Source of the DNA: Maridesulfovibrio zosterae DSM 11974
GTDB lineage: Bacteria > Desulfobacterota > Desulfovibrionia > Desulfovibrionales > Desulfovibrionaceae
DNA: 64,000 bases
Direction: 5' to 3'
Assembly: GCF_000425265.1 (NCBI RefSeq)
Contig: NZ_AUDC01000012.1
Location: 186,001 to 250,000 of the forward strand
In this document: one piece after another, positions 54,687 through 61,570 of the stretch
Numbering within the stretch: the stretch's first letter is position 1
Layout: each line of letters opens with the position of its first letter
The notes under the pieces: model-generated
Told to the model about the DNA's origin: nothing
The model's database searches: none
The model's input: the letters and a program-made list of their open reading frames with translations, nothing else
Position numbers and translations under genes: made by a program

Positions 54687-56291
54687 TTATTCGTAGCGGT
54701 TATAGCGTTCACTATTAAACTTATCAGGACCAGTATCATTATTATGATCATCGTGGTTTACTGAATTATTACGAGGCTGACGGGACCGATAATGATCTTC
54801 TGGCGCACGATTACCGAAGTTTTCAGCAGGTGCGCGGTTTCCAAAGTTTTCATTACGATTCCTGTTATCGTAGTTATTGCTACGAGGACGGCTGCCGTAG
54901 TTTTCATTGCGACCGCGAGAACCATAATTATTATTAGGACGGTTGCCGTAATTTTCGGTACGACTGCGTCCACCATAATTATCTGTCTGATTGCGGTTCC
55001 CGTAACCTTCGTTGCGAGTTCTTCCATCTACATTTTCATTACGAGGACGGCTGCCGTAATTTTCATTACGACTGCGGGAACCATAATTATTAGAGCGGTT
55101 ACCGTAGTTTTCGTTACGACTGCGCCCACCATAATTATCATTAGAGCGATTGCCATAATTCTCATTACGATCTCTAGGTCCTCTGCTGCGATCTGAACGA
55201 TCATTACGTTCTGAACGTTCAGATCCCCGAGAATTGTAGCGTTCCGGCTTCTGAGAATTGAACTTATCATTACGCCTTCCGTCTCCAGCATTGCGACTAC
55301 GGCGCGGCAGAATCAAAACTCGTTTCATCGGGCCTTCGCCTTTGCTACGGGTGTTGACGTACTTGTCCTCCTGCAAGGCCATATGCACGACCCTGCGATG
55401 GTAGGAACTCAAAGGTTTGGTAGACTGTACTCGTCCGGTATGCATGGCCTTGTCTGCAAGATGCCATGCAAGCTGACGCAATTTTTCGTCCTGACGTTCC
55501 CGATAATCACCTGTGTCAATCTGTACACGTACAGAAGTCTGTAATTTTTTGGATACCATCCGGTTGCAGAGATACTGCAGTGAAGACAGAGTCTGTCCTT
55601 CACGTCCAATAATAAGACCTGAATTTTCTTCGTCGTCAACAAGCACGTTTACACGATCTTCGCCAACTTCTATTTCGAGCTTCGGCTTAGCCTGTACAAT
55701 GGGTTCGATCATCATTTCAAGAGCTTCACGAACTGCTGCGGCGATATCTTCAGGGTCACCTTCCATAATGCTACGACGCTCAATATATTCGCCAGCAGTA
55801 TCACCACGAGTTTCCTCTGCTGAATCTGAAAGATTTTCAGTAACTACAGGAGCAGAAACGTCATCTCTTACAGCCAATTCAGATTCAGACTTAACAGCAA
55901 CTTCACTTTCTTCCTTAACAGCAATCTGAGCTTCAGGCTTAACAGCCGGAACTTCTGATTCAGTATGCGGAGCAGATTCAGTCTCTTTTCTGTTTTCAGG
56001 AGCCTTAGGTTCCTCTGGCTGCCTGCGCTGTCTTGGTTCGATAGGTCTTTCACTTCTCTGATGACGAGGTCTACTATTTCTAGCTTCTTCACTCATAGAA
56101 GGCTTGTTGTCAGCACCTCTGGGGCGCGCTTTAACTTTTGCGTTTTTCTTTCCCACCAGACCAAATACTCCGGTGGAACCGCCACTCAAGATTTCAATTT
56201 CTAATTTATCGCGATTCAGGTTGAAATAATCACAGGCGCTGTTAATCGCCTCATCCAAATTCTTCCCCTGGAATTCCTTGAATTCGCTCAT
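54687..56291 (-). CDS. jag: Jag/KhpB RNA-binding protein with long Arg/Asn/Tyr/Gly-rich repeat tail
   Basis: A 534-residue protein, much longer than the roughly 210-250 residues of Firmicute Jag. Jag_N lies at about 1-57 (EFQGKNLDEAINSACDYF). An acidic, Pro/Glu-rich linker spans 60-185. A KH domain lies at about 190-255 with the GREGQ loop, and an R3H domain at about 260-330 with RRVVH. Residues 331-534 are a low-complexity tail with many degenerate copies of NENYGNRS-like units. KhpB binds RNA and affects cell division and envelope growth in Gram-positives. It sits downstream of yidC, as usual. Confidence 0.92.
   Translation of the reverse strand: MSEFKEFQGKNLDEAINSACDYFNLNRDKLEIEILSGGSTGVFGLVGKKNAKVKARPRGADNKPSMSEEARNSRPRHQRSERPIEPRQRRQPEEPKAPENRKETESAPHTESEVPAVKPEAQIAVKEESEVAVKSESELAVRDDVSAPVVTENLSDSAEETRGDTAGEYIERRSIMEGDPEDIAAAVREALEMMIEPIVQAKPKLEIEVGEDRVNVLVDDEENSGLIIGREGQTLSSLQYLCNRMVSKKLQTSVRVQIDTGDYRERQDEKLRQLAWHLADKAMHTGRVQSTKPLSSYHRRVVHMALQEDKYVNTRSKGEGPMKRVLILPRRSRNAGDGRRNDKFNSQKPERYNSRGSERSERNDRSDRSRGPRDRNENYGNRSNDNYGGRSRNENYGNRSNNYGSRSRNENYGSRPRNENVDGRTRNEGYGNRNQTDNYGGRSRTENYGNRPNNNYGSRGRNENYGSRPRSNNYDNRNRNENFGNRAPAENFGNRAPEDHYRSRQPRNNSVNHDDHNNDTGPDKFNSERYNRYE
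54810..55178 (-). repeat. Degenerate tandem repeats coding for the Jag tail
   Basis: This stretch encodes residues 372-494 of Jag: about a dozen degenerate units of 8-13 codons with the core (R)NENYGNR or variants (TENYG, SNNYD, AENFG). It is low-complexity on both strands and creates a long open antisense frame. Confidence 0.85.
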
Positions 56292-56343
56292 TCTATCTCC
56301 TAGTTGTGTTCTTCACTCCATTAAGTCCGATCAGCTGTGTGCC

Positions 56344-57951
56344 CTAATCATTAACCTTGCGCATCATCATCCACTGCTGGGCAATTGAAAGCACGTTATT
56401 CACCATCCAGTATACAACCAACCCTGATGGGAAGTTGAGGAACATAAATGTGAACACAAGGGGCAGGAACATCATAATTTTCTGCTGAGTCGGATCGCCA
56501 GCTGAAGGCGTCATTTTCTGCTGCAGGAACATGGTAGCACCCATTATGATCGGAGTGATATAAAGCGGGTCTTTAGTCGAAAGGTCGGCCAGCCAAACTA
56601 TATCAGTAAAAGGCAGGAAATGGATGAAATCGGCATGTCTTAGTGAAACCGTTCCCATCAGGGCTCTATACAGTCCGAAAAAGACCGGAATCTGCAGAAC
56701 CATGGGTATACATCCACCCGCCGGATTGACACTGTAAGTCTTATAAAGCTGCATTGTTTCTTTATTAAGAGCTTCTCTATCATCACCATATTTCTCACGA
56801 AGTTTAGCAATCATGGGCTGAAGACGTTTCATCTGCTCCATGGATTTGTAACTCTTATGAGACAGAGGCCAGAAAAGAATCTTAATCGCAATTGTCAGCA
56901 GAATGATTGAAATACCGTAGTTATGTACATACTGGTTAAACCACTCAAGAGCTACGACTAAAGGCTTCGCAATGATATCAAACCAGCCGAAGTCAATGGC
57001 TTTATCAAGGTTACCGGGCACTTTTGCCATCAGTGTAGCATCCATAGGTCCAAAATAGTATGAACAAGAGAGTCTGCGTTCAACCCCTTTATCAAATGAG
57101 ACATTCTGCTCTGCAGCAACACGGAAGATATCGTCCTGCAATTTTCCTTTCATAGTTACATCTGCAGATCCGGGGACCAGTGCAAGAATGAAGTAATTGG
57201 AATCAATTGCAGTCCAATTAATATTTCCGCTGGCAGTTACACCTTTTTCACTGAGATCATCACGATCTTTTTCTTCATTAAGGCCCTCAGGACCGTACCA
57301 TGAAATTCTTGTAGGATTGTAGCGGTCATCTTTTGAAGTCAAACTTTTAGTAGCGGTTGTAAAAGCTAAACGGCCCATCCCACTAGGGTTGGACATATTA
57401 ATAATTCTAACGTCTTCATCAATCAGGTAATTATCAGCGTGAAAAGTCAAACGGCGTTCAATTCTAAAACCTTCGACATCACCACGAAAAACAAGAGTTC
57501 CGACTTTGTCGCCATCAAGGTTCAGGTTACTGCCTTCAAATCCCCATACGCCTTCAGACCATGTAGCAATTCCGTTGAGGATAAGGCCCATAGGAGCTTT
57601 GTTCAAAGCATTAGCACCGACCATATCTACAGGAGGTGAATCAGCATGAATTGTTGCTTTGAACTTTTTAAGCATGAAATTTTCGAGAAGTCCGCCCTGA
57701 GAGTTAACTACGGCAGAATAGAAAGGAGTCTCAACTGTAAGCTTTGTTCCTTTAGCAGAGACAATGGCAGCGGTAGAAGCTGGATCTGGAAGTTGACTAG
57801 AAACAGGACCGGCAACATTCGCATTGCTCTGGACCTGATTAGTTGTTTGTTCCTGCTTTAAAGGAGCAGGCTGCTGGGGAAAAAGATACTGCCAACCGAG
57901 AAGTACGGCGAACGATAATGCTACAGCCAGAATAACGCGTTTATTTTCCAT
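56344..57951 (-). CDS. yidC: Membrane protein insertase YidC
   Basis: A 535-residue Gram-negative-type YidC. An N-terminal helix ([20 protein letters not shown]) is followed by a large periplasmic beta domain (about 60-345). The C-terminal five-helix core starts near the [19 protein letters not shown] segment. It contains a conserved arginine-bearing cytoplasmic region ([20 protein letters not shown]) and [20 protein letters not shown]. It inserts and folds inner-membrane proteins. Its start overlaps the yidD end by 11 nt. Confidence 0.97.
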   Translation of the reverse strand: MENKRVILAVALSFAVLLGWQYLFPQQPAPLKQEQTTNQVQSNANVAGPVSSQLPDPASTAAIVSAKGTKLTVETPFYSAVVNSQGGLLENFMLKKFKATIHADSPPVDMVGANALNKAPMGLILNGIATWSEGVWGFEGSNLNLDGDKVGTLVFRGDVEGFRIERRLTFHADNYLIDEDVRIINMSNPSGMGRLAFTTATKSLTSKDDRYNPTRISWYGPEGLNEEKDRDDLSEKGVTASGNINWTAIDSNYFILALVPGSADVTMKGKLQDDIFRVAAEQNVSFDKGVERRLSCSYYFGPMDATLMAKVPGNLDKAIDFGWFDIIAKPLVVALEWFNQYVHNYGISIILLTIAIKILFWPLSHKSYKSMEQMKRLQPMIAKLREKYGDDREALNKETMQLYKTYSVNPAGGCIPMVLQIPVFFGLYRALMGTVSLRHADFIHFLPFTDIVWLADLSTKDPLYITPIIMGATMFLQQKMTPSAGDPTQQKIMMFLPLVFTFMFLNFPSGLVVYWMVNNVLSIAQQWMMMRKVND

Positions 57952-58249
57952 GTCTTTGTTTTCTCACTAAAATTTGTCCCTGAATATTAAGGTCGGGACT
58001 GCGCGGTGGTAGTTTTTTTCGTGGGACGGGAACAGGATCGAATCCGCCCTTACATAGCGGATTACAACGAATCAGACGCCACAAAGCATACATCCCCCCT
58101 CTGATCACTCCATGAAGGGATATAGCCTCAATGGCATATTGCGAGCAGGTAGGATGAAAGCGGCAGCACCCCGGAAATAACGGGGATATAAACTTCTGAT
58201 AAAATCGTATTGGATAAAGAAACAGAGTCCGCATTCCCTGATTTCTCAT
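57941..58249 (-). CDS. yidD: Membrane protein insertion efficiency factor YidD
   Basis: A 102-residue YidD protein. [32 protein letters not shown] and [17 protein letters not shown] are the three conserved blocks, with their cysteines and an amphipathic N-terminal helix. The start at 58249 overlaps the rnpA stop (TAATG); an ATG five codons later is an alternative. It assists YidC-dependent insertion. Confidence 0.95.
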   Translation of the reverse strand: MRNQGMRTLFLYPIRFYQKFISPLFPGCCRFHPTCSQYAIEAISLHGVIRGGMYALWRLIRCNPLCKGGFDPVPVPRKKLPPRSPDLNIQGQILVRKQRHGK

Positions 58250-58626
58250 TACTCTTCTCTGATTTTGATAAGACTATTGATCCTATCAATGACCGGAAGC
58301 AGTTCTTTTTCGGCAAGCCCCAAAGTAATACTCTTGCCGTCCAATGCGCGCTTGGGAACAAAAATTATGTCCGCGCACACTTGGAATTTTTTCTGATTGA
58401 GCCTGAAAAACTCACGTATCACTCTTTTAATCCGGTTCCTGACTACTGCAGGACCTTTCTTTCTGCTCACGGTAAGGCCCAAACGGACCCCGCCGGGGCC
58501 ACTACCATGACACAGCACAAAAAGTATAAAACTTCTTGTGTAGAGTTTCTTCCCCTGCTCATAGCAAAGGTTAAATTCAGGCGTTTTCAGGAGCTTATGC
58601 TCCTTTGTCCAAGTTAAACAGCTAAT
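58249..58626 (-). CDS. rnpA: Ribonuclease P protein component, probable AUU start
   Basis: The protein subunit of RNase P, which helps mature tRNA 5' ends. [19 protein letters not shown] is the family signature. ATG, GTG and TTG starts give only 89 residues (GTG at 58518) and would remove the conserved N-terminal strand. In the same frame, upstream codons read [15 protein letters not shown] and YTRSFILF, typical of RnpA. No ATG, GTG or TTG precedes them; ATT at 58626, 8 nt after AAAGGA, gives a normal 125-residue protein. It overlaps rpmH by 13 nt. A CTG at the LLKTPEF segment is a second choice. Confidence 0.8.
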   Translation of the reverse strand: MSCLTWTKEHKLLKTPEFNLCYEQGKKLYTRSFILFVLCHGSGPGGVRLGLTVSRKKGPAVVRNRIKRVIREFFRLNQKKFQVCADIIFVPKRALDGKSITLGLAEKELLPVIDRINSLIKIREE

Positions 58627-58748
58627 CTTTTGCGTCCTTTTGCACGACGTCTTGCAATAACTGCACGACCGTTTTTGGTGCGAGAGCGAACGAGAAAACC
58701 GTGAGTTCTTTTTCTTCTGATTTTACTAGGCTGGTAAGTTCTTTTCAT
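58614..58748 (-). CDS. rpmH: 50S ribosomal protein L34
   Basis: A 44-residue ribosomal protein: it starts [18 protein letters not shown] and ends AKGRKRLAV, fully typical of L34. GGAG lies 8 nt before the ATG. It is the first gene of the rpmH-rnpA-yidD-yidC-jag unit, with a strong promoter and a 5' hairpin upstream. Its last codons hold the Shine-Dalgarno of rnpA. Confidence 0.97.
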   Translation of the reverse strand: MKRTYQPSKIRRKRTHGFLVRSRTKNGRAVIARRRAKGRKRLAV

Positions 58749-58781
58749 TTCTATTTCTCCAAAAATTAATAACGTTGATCA

Positions 58782-58800
58782 AGCTGGAAACGTTCCAGCT
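58782..58800 (-). promoter_or_regulatory. 5' hairpin in the rpmH leader
   Basis: AGCTGGAA and TTCCAGCT form a perfect 8-bp stem with a 3-base loop. It begins about 8 nt after the predicted transcription start of the rpmH operon, so the mRNA would carry a 5'-terminal stem-loop. Such structures often stabilise transcripts; its use here is inferred. Confidence 0.5.
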
Positions 58801-58814
58801 ACGAGGAACGGGAA

Positions 58815-58843
58815 CATATATCCCCTACAACAGGTATCGTCAA
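58815..58843 (-). promoter_or_regulatory. Promoter of the rpmH operon
   Basis: On the minus strand, TTGACG (58838-58843) and TATATG (58815-58820) are separated by exactly 17 bp, a strong sigma-70 promoter about 67 bp upstream of rpmH. Confidence 0.75.
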
Positions 58844-59125
58844 GAAATGTTTTTCACTGAAATCCTGTATGCTAAGTACTTTTAATCTCACCCTGAATAA
58901 TCTATGCTGCTTCAAGTGAAAACAAGTTCGCATACCGCGAAGCGGCTCAGCTGTCAAAATGAATTCATATATAATGCTGATGCTGAACTTTATGACAAGG
59001 TATATATCTTCATAACACGTACCTTTATTTTTTTCACCGCTTTTTTCACGCATAATAAACACGTGAATAAACAATTTTTAACTACCCTTAATTTAAGGGT
59101 TATAACCACTTTAGGAGATAAAGAT
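58844..59125. other. Upstream region of the LUD gene with palindrome
   Basis: This is the remainder of the 377-bp divergent region. A near-perfect palindrome, ACCCTTAA-T-TTAAGGGT, lies at 59084-59100, 26 bp before the LUD gene start, and is a candidate operator. An open frame from 58904 runs into the LUD gene but crosses this region without family similarity, so it is not taken as coding. Confidence 0.45.
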
Positions 59126-59776
59126 ATGAAACCTGTCCAGACATTCTGGGATATAAAACTTGGGGAAATCAAAGAAGTATTTGAAGACAATGGCTACACA
59201 ACTCATGTAGCAAAAAGCAGCGCTGCTGCCGCTTCACTTGTTCTTGATAAAATTATTCCCCAGCTTAAACCCTCTTCCATAAGTTTCGGTGGTTCAATGA
59301 CGGTTGTGGATTCAGGACTTTATGATCAGGTAAAAAAACTGAATAAAGTTAAAGTCATTGACACTTATGACTACCAGATACCGCGTGAAGAACAAATTGA
59401 GCGTCGCAGACAGGCACTGCTTACTGACGTATTCATCACCAGTGCAAATGCAATCACCGAGGAAGGTGAAATAGTTAATCTCGACGGCTCTGGAAATAGA
59501 GTTGCTGCAATGGCATTCGGCCCCCGCAACGTGGTTGTGCTTGTCGGCAGAAATAAACTTTGTGTAGATCTCGATGCAGCTGTCAGCCGTATTAAAGAAT
59601 ACGCTGCTCCGGTTAATGCTATGCGTCTTAAAAAGAAAACACCCTGCGCTGTTACCGGTAAATGTGCTAACTGTAGTTCCAAAGACAGAATCTGTTCTGT
59701 CTGGTCAATTACTGAGAAATCCTTCCCGAAAGGCCGGATTCACGTTGTATTGATCAACGAAGACCTCGGCTTCTAA
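59126..59776 (+). CDS. LUD domain protein (LutC-like)
   Basis: A 216-residue LUD (DUF162) domain protein, related to LutC of the lactate utilisation complex. SISFGGSMTVVDSGLYDQV, the central DVFITSANAITEEGEIVNLDGSGNRVAA (shown by its parts DVFITSANAITEEGEI and LDGSGNR) and GRNKLCVDLDAA are typical. The C-terminal TGKCANCSSKDRICSVW segment has a cysteine group that may bind metal. AGGAG lies 9 nt before the ATG at 59126. No LutA or LutB gene adjoins it. Its exact role is unknown. A terminator follows directly. Confidence 0.85.
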   Translation: MKPVQTFWDIKLGEIKEVFEDNGYTTHVAKSSAAAASLVLDKIIPQLKPSSISFGGSMTVVDSGLYDQVKKLNKVKVIDTYDYQIPREEQIERRRQALLTDVFITSANAITEEGEIVNLDGSGNRVAAMAFGPRNVVVLVGRNKLCVDLDAAVSRIKEYAAPVNAMRLKKKTPCAVTGKCANCSSKDRICSVWSITEKSFPKGRIHVVLINEDLGF

Positions 59777-59796
59777 TTTAATACATCAATACTGGT

Positions 59797-59830
59797 GGCA
59801 GACAGTCATTATGCAGACTGTCTGCCTTTT
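59797..59830 (+). terminator. Terminator between the LUD and UPF0280 genes
   Basis: An 11-bp perfect stem (GGCAGACAGTC at 59797-59807 with GACTGTCTGCC at 59816-59826), an 8-base loop and TTTT follow the LUD stop. It overlaps the N-terminal extension of the longest UPF0280 frame, which argues against that start. Confidence 0.85.
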
Positions 59831-59848
59831 ATAACGGCTTTAAATTTT

Positions 59849-60607
59849 ATGGATATCCTCTTGAGCAGAAAAAGACATACAGATCACACTCGTAACTATC
59901 GAGAAAATGTGACCCCTTCTAATACTGAAACGTCTTTTCAAGTTGTTGTAGAACAAACTGATCTTTTCATTATTGCAGAAAAAAATCTCAGCAAAGAATC
60001 ACTTAATGCAGTCCATGAAATACGTTCTGTACTTAACGGTCACATCATTTTAAACTCTTTGTTTGCCACTAGCCTTGTGCCAATACCTGTTCCTGAAAAA
60101 ACTCACCCAATAATCTCAGCCATGGCGTACTCAGCACAAATATGCAATGTAGGCCCCATGGCAGCTGTAGCCGGAGCTGTTGCTCAATATGTAGCGGACC
60201 AATTGCTTCCATATTCCTCCAATATTATTGTAGAAAATGGTGGCGATATTTTTATGCATTCAACAAAAGACCGCAAAGTAGCCCTGCTGTCAGAACCTGA
60301 TTCCGGTGCTCAAATTGGACTTGCCATTGATGCCGAAGATTTCCCCGTCTCAATCTGCTCATCTTCAGGAACTATCGGACATTCCTTAAGCCTTGGCAGC
60401 GGAGACCTGGTGACTGTCCGCTCCAAAGATGCACGCTTTGCAGACGCTGCCGCAACTGCTCTAGCAAACCTGCTCAAGACTCCATCTGATGTACCTGCAG
60501 TAATAGAAAAAGCCCGCACTCTGTCAGAGCACGGACTTGATGGTGTATTTGTCCAATACGACTCAAAAATCGGCGCATGGGGTAATATTGAGCTTATTGC
60601 ATTATAA
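59849..60607 (+). CDS. UPF0280 family protein (ApbE-like fold)
   Basis: A 252-residue protein of UPF0280, a family with an ApbE/FAD-transferase-like fold and unknown function. YRENVTPSNTETSFQVVVEQTDL at the N-terminal part (seen as YRENVTPS and FQVVVEQTDL), GPMAAVAGAVAQYVAD, NIIVENGGDIFM and ICSSSGTIGHSLSLG are conserved blocks. The ATG at 59849 is preferred because the GTG at 59795 would place the start inside the preceding terminator. It shares its strand with the LUD gene, and read-through may couple them. Confidence 0.85.
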   Translation: MDILLSRKRHTDHTRNYRENVTPSNTETSFQVVVEQTDLFIIAEKNLSKESLNAVHEIRSVLNGHIILNSLFATSLVPIPVPEKTHPIISAMAYSAQICNVGPMAAVAGAVAQYVADQLLPYSSNIIVENGGDIFMHSTKDRKVALLSEPDSGAQIGLAIDAEDFPVSICSSSGTIGHSLSLGSGDLVTVRSKDARFADAAATALANLLKTPSDVPAVIEKARTLSEHGLDGVFVQYDSKIGAWGNIELIAL

Positions 60608-60609
60608 TT

Positions 60610-61092
60610 CTATTGTGTAACAGCCCGTTCAATTGCCATAAATGGTGGTCCATTGTTATCATCTTTACTTTTCGACAAAGAAATTCTGTAGCCGAATGAA
60701 ATAAACAGTGGTCCGGCATCAAGAGTTGCCGGTTTTAGCTCAAAGTCAAAAGGAATCCCTTTTCCTGGTTCCAGCTTTTCCGGTGAAAAAACCTGAAGTC
60801 CCTGCGCAAGCGCAACCCCGTCTTGATCACTGAGATATCCTTGAATCCAGAGTTCTCCTATCCACTTTGCCCACATAGGAACATTATCCTGCTTCACATA
60901 GGCCATTCCGCGAACTCCGAAACTGTCTTTACGTGGCACTACTTCATAATCAAAAGTCATGAACTCCATTTCAAGAGTACGTTCCGTTTCAAGCTTCCAC
61001 GGCTGATTTTTTAGATGTGAAACATCTACATGTGCACAGCCAGAGGTTGCACACACCATCAATATTACCAAGAAAAACCTAATCTTCATCAT
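60610..61092 (-). CDS. Hypothetical lipoprotein
   Basis: A 160-residue lipoprotein with a clear signal and lipobox (TSGCAH). The mature part has a beta-rich look (TLEMEFMTFDYEVVP, GELWIQGYLSDQDG, GPLFISFGYRISLS) and may be a small beta-sandwich. Several ATG codons cluster at the start; 61092 has GAGG at good spacing. It starts about 30 bp after the thiamine-binding-type gene and is convergent with the UPF0280 gene. I do not recognise a family. Confidence 0.75.
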   Translation of the reverse strand: MMKIRFFLVILMVCATSGCAHVDVSHLKNQPWKLETERTLEMEFMTFDYEVVPRKDSFGVRGMAYVKQDNVPMWAKWIGELWIQGYLSDQDGVALAQGLQVFSPEKLEPGKGIPFDFELKPATLDAGPLFISFGYRISLSKSKDDNNGPPFMAIERAVTQ

Positions 61093-61123
61093 CAACATTC
61101 GCCTCACTGCAATGAATTTCATA

Positions 61124-61417
61124 TTACAGTTTAGATTCCACAGACTTGATTTTACCGTTTAGCCTGTCTACGGCTCCTTTACGGCAGTCTGCCTTCATGA
61201 CCATATAAATTCGATCGCAATCTTTTTCCAGCTCCCGATAACATTTTGTCACCACTGACATAACCTGGTCCCATTCACCTTCTATGCTGGTACCCATGGG
61301 CCCAAGTTGAGATGAAAGCCCGCATTCACGAATTACTTTTACAACCCGTGCCACATACGAACTCACACTCGAACCTTTATCTGTAGGAAAAATTGTTAGC
61401 TCTACAAGTACACTCAT
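61124..61417 (-). CDS. MTH1187/YkoF-family thiamine-binding-type protein
   Basis: A 97-residue ferredoxin-like fold protein of the MTH1187 (DUF77) group. VLVELTIFPTDKGSSVSSYV, GPMGTSIEGEWDQVMSVV and DRIYMVMKADCRKG match the family, some members of which bind thiamine or thiamine pyrimidine. The longest frame starts earlier, but GGAG lies 10 nt before the ATG at 61417. It precedes the lipoprotein gene. The ligand in this organism is not known. Confidence 0.85.
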   Translation of the reverse strand: MSVLVELTIFPTDKGSSVSSYVARVVKVIRECGLSSQLGPMGTSIEGEWDQVMSVVTKCYRELEKDCDRIYMVMKADCRKGAVDRLNGKIKSVESKL

Positions 61418-61570
61418 TTTATGAAACTCCATTGATAATAAGCATTGCCTGAAACAATATAATAAAACTAAACGAACCAAAAGCAAGCTGAAATATTTGA
61501 TAATTATTCAAAATACATTCAAACTATATGGTAATGTAAAATCATTAATTTTTCTTAAAAAACATGCCAA

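Noticed and set aside
54810-55178. Repeated units suggesting a CRISPR array
   Set aside because: Unit length varies in multiples of three, there are no fixed repeats with unique spacers, and the reading frame of jag continues through the region.
54792-55196. 134-codon open frame antisense to the Jag tail
   Set aside because: It mirrors the low-complexity repeats; composition is monotonous (Thr/Ile/Val) with no start signal. It is a shadow of the coding repeats.
58904-59125. N-terminal extension of the LUD gene
   Set aside because: The family N-terminus and a good AGGAG support the ATG at 59126; the upstream part crosses a palindrome and has no similarity.
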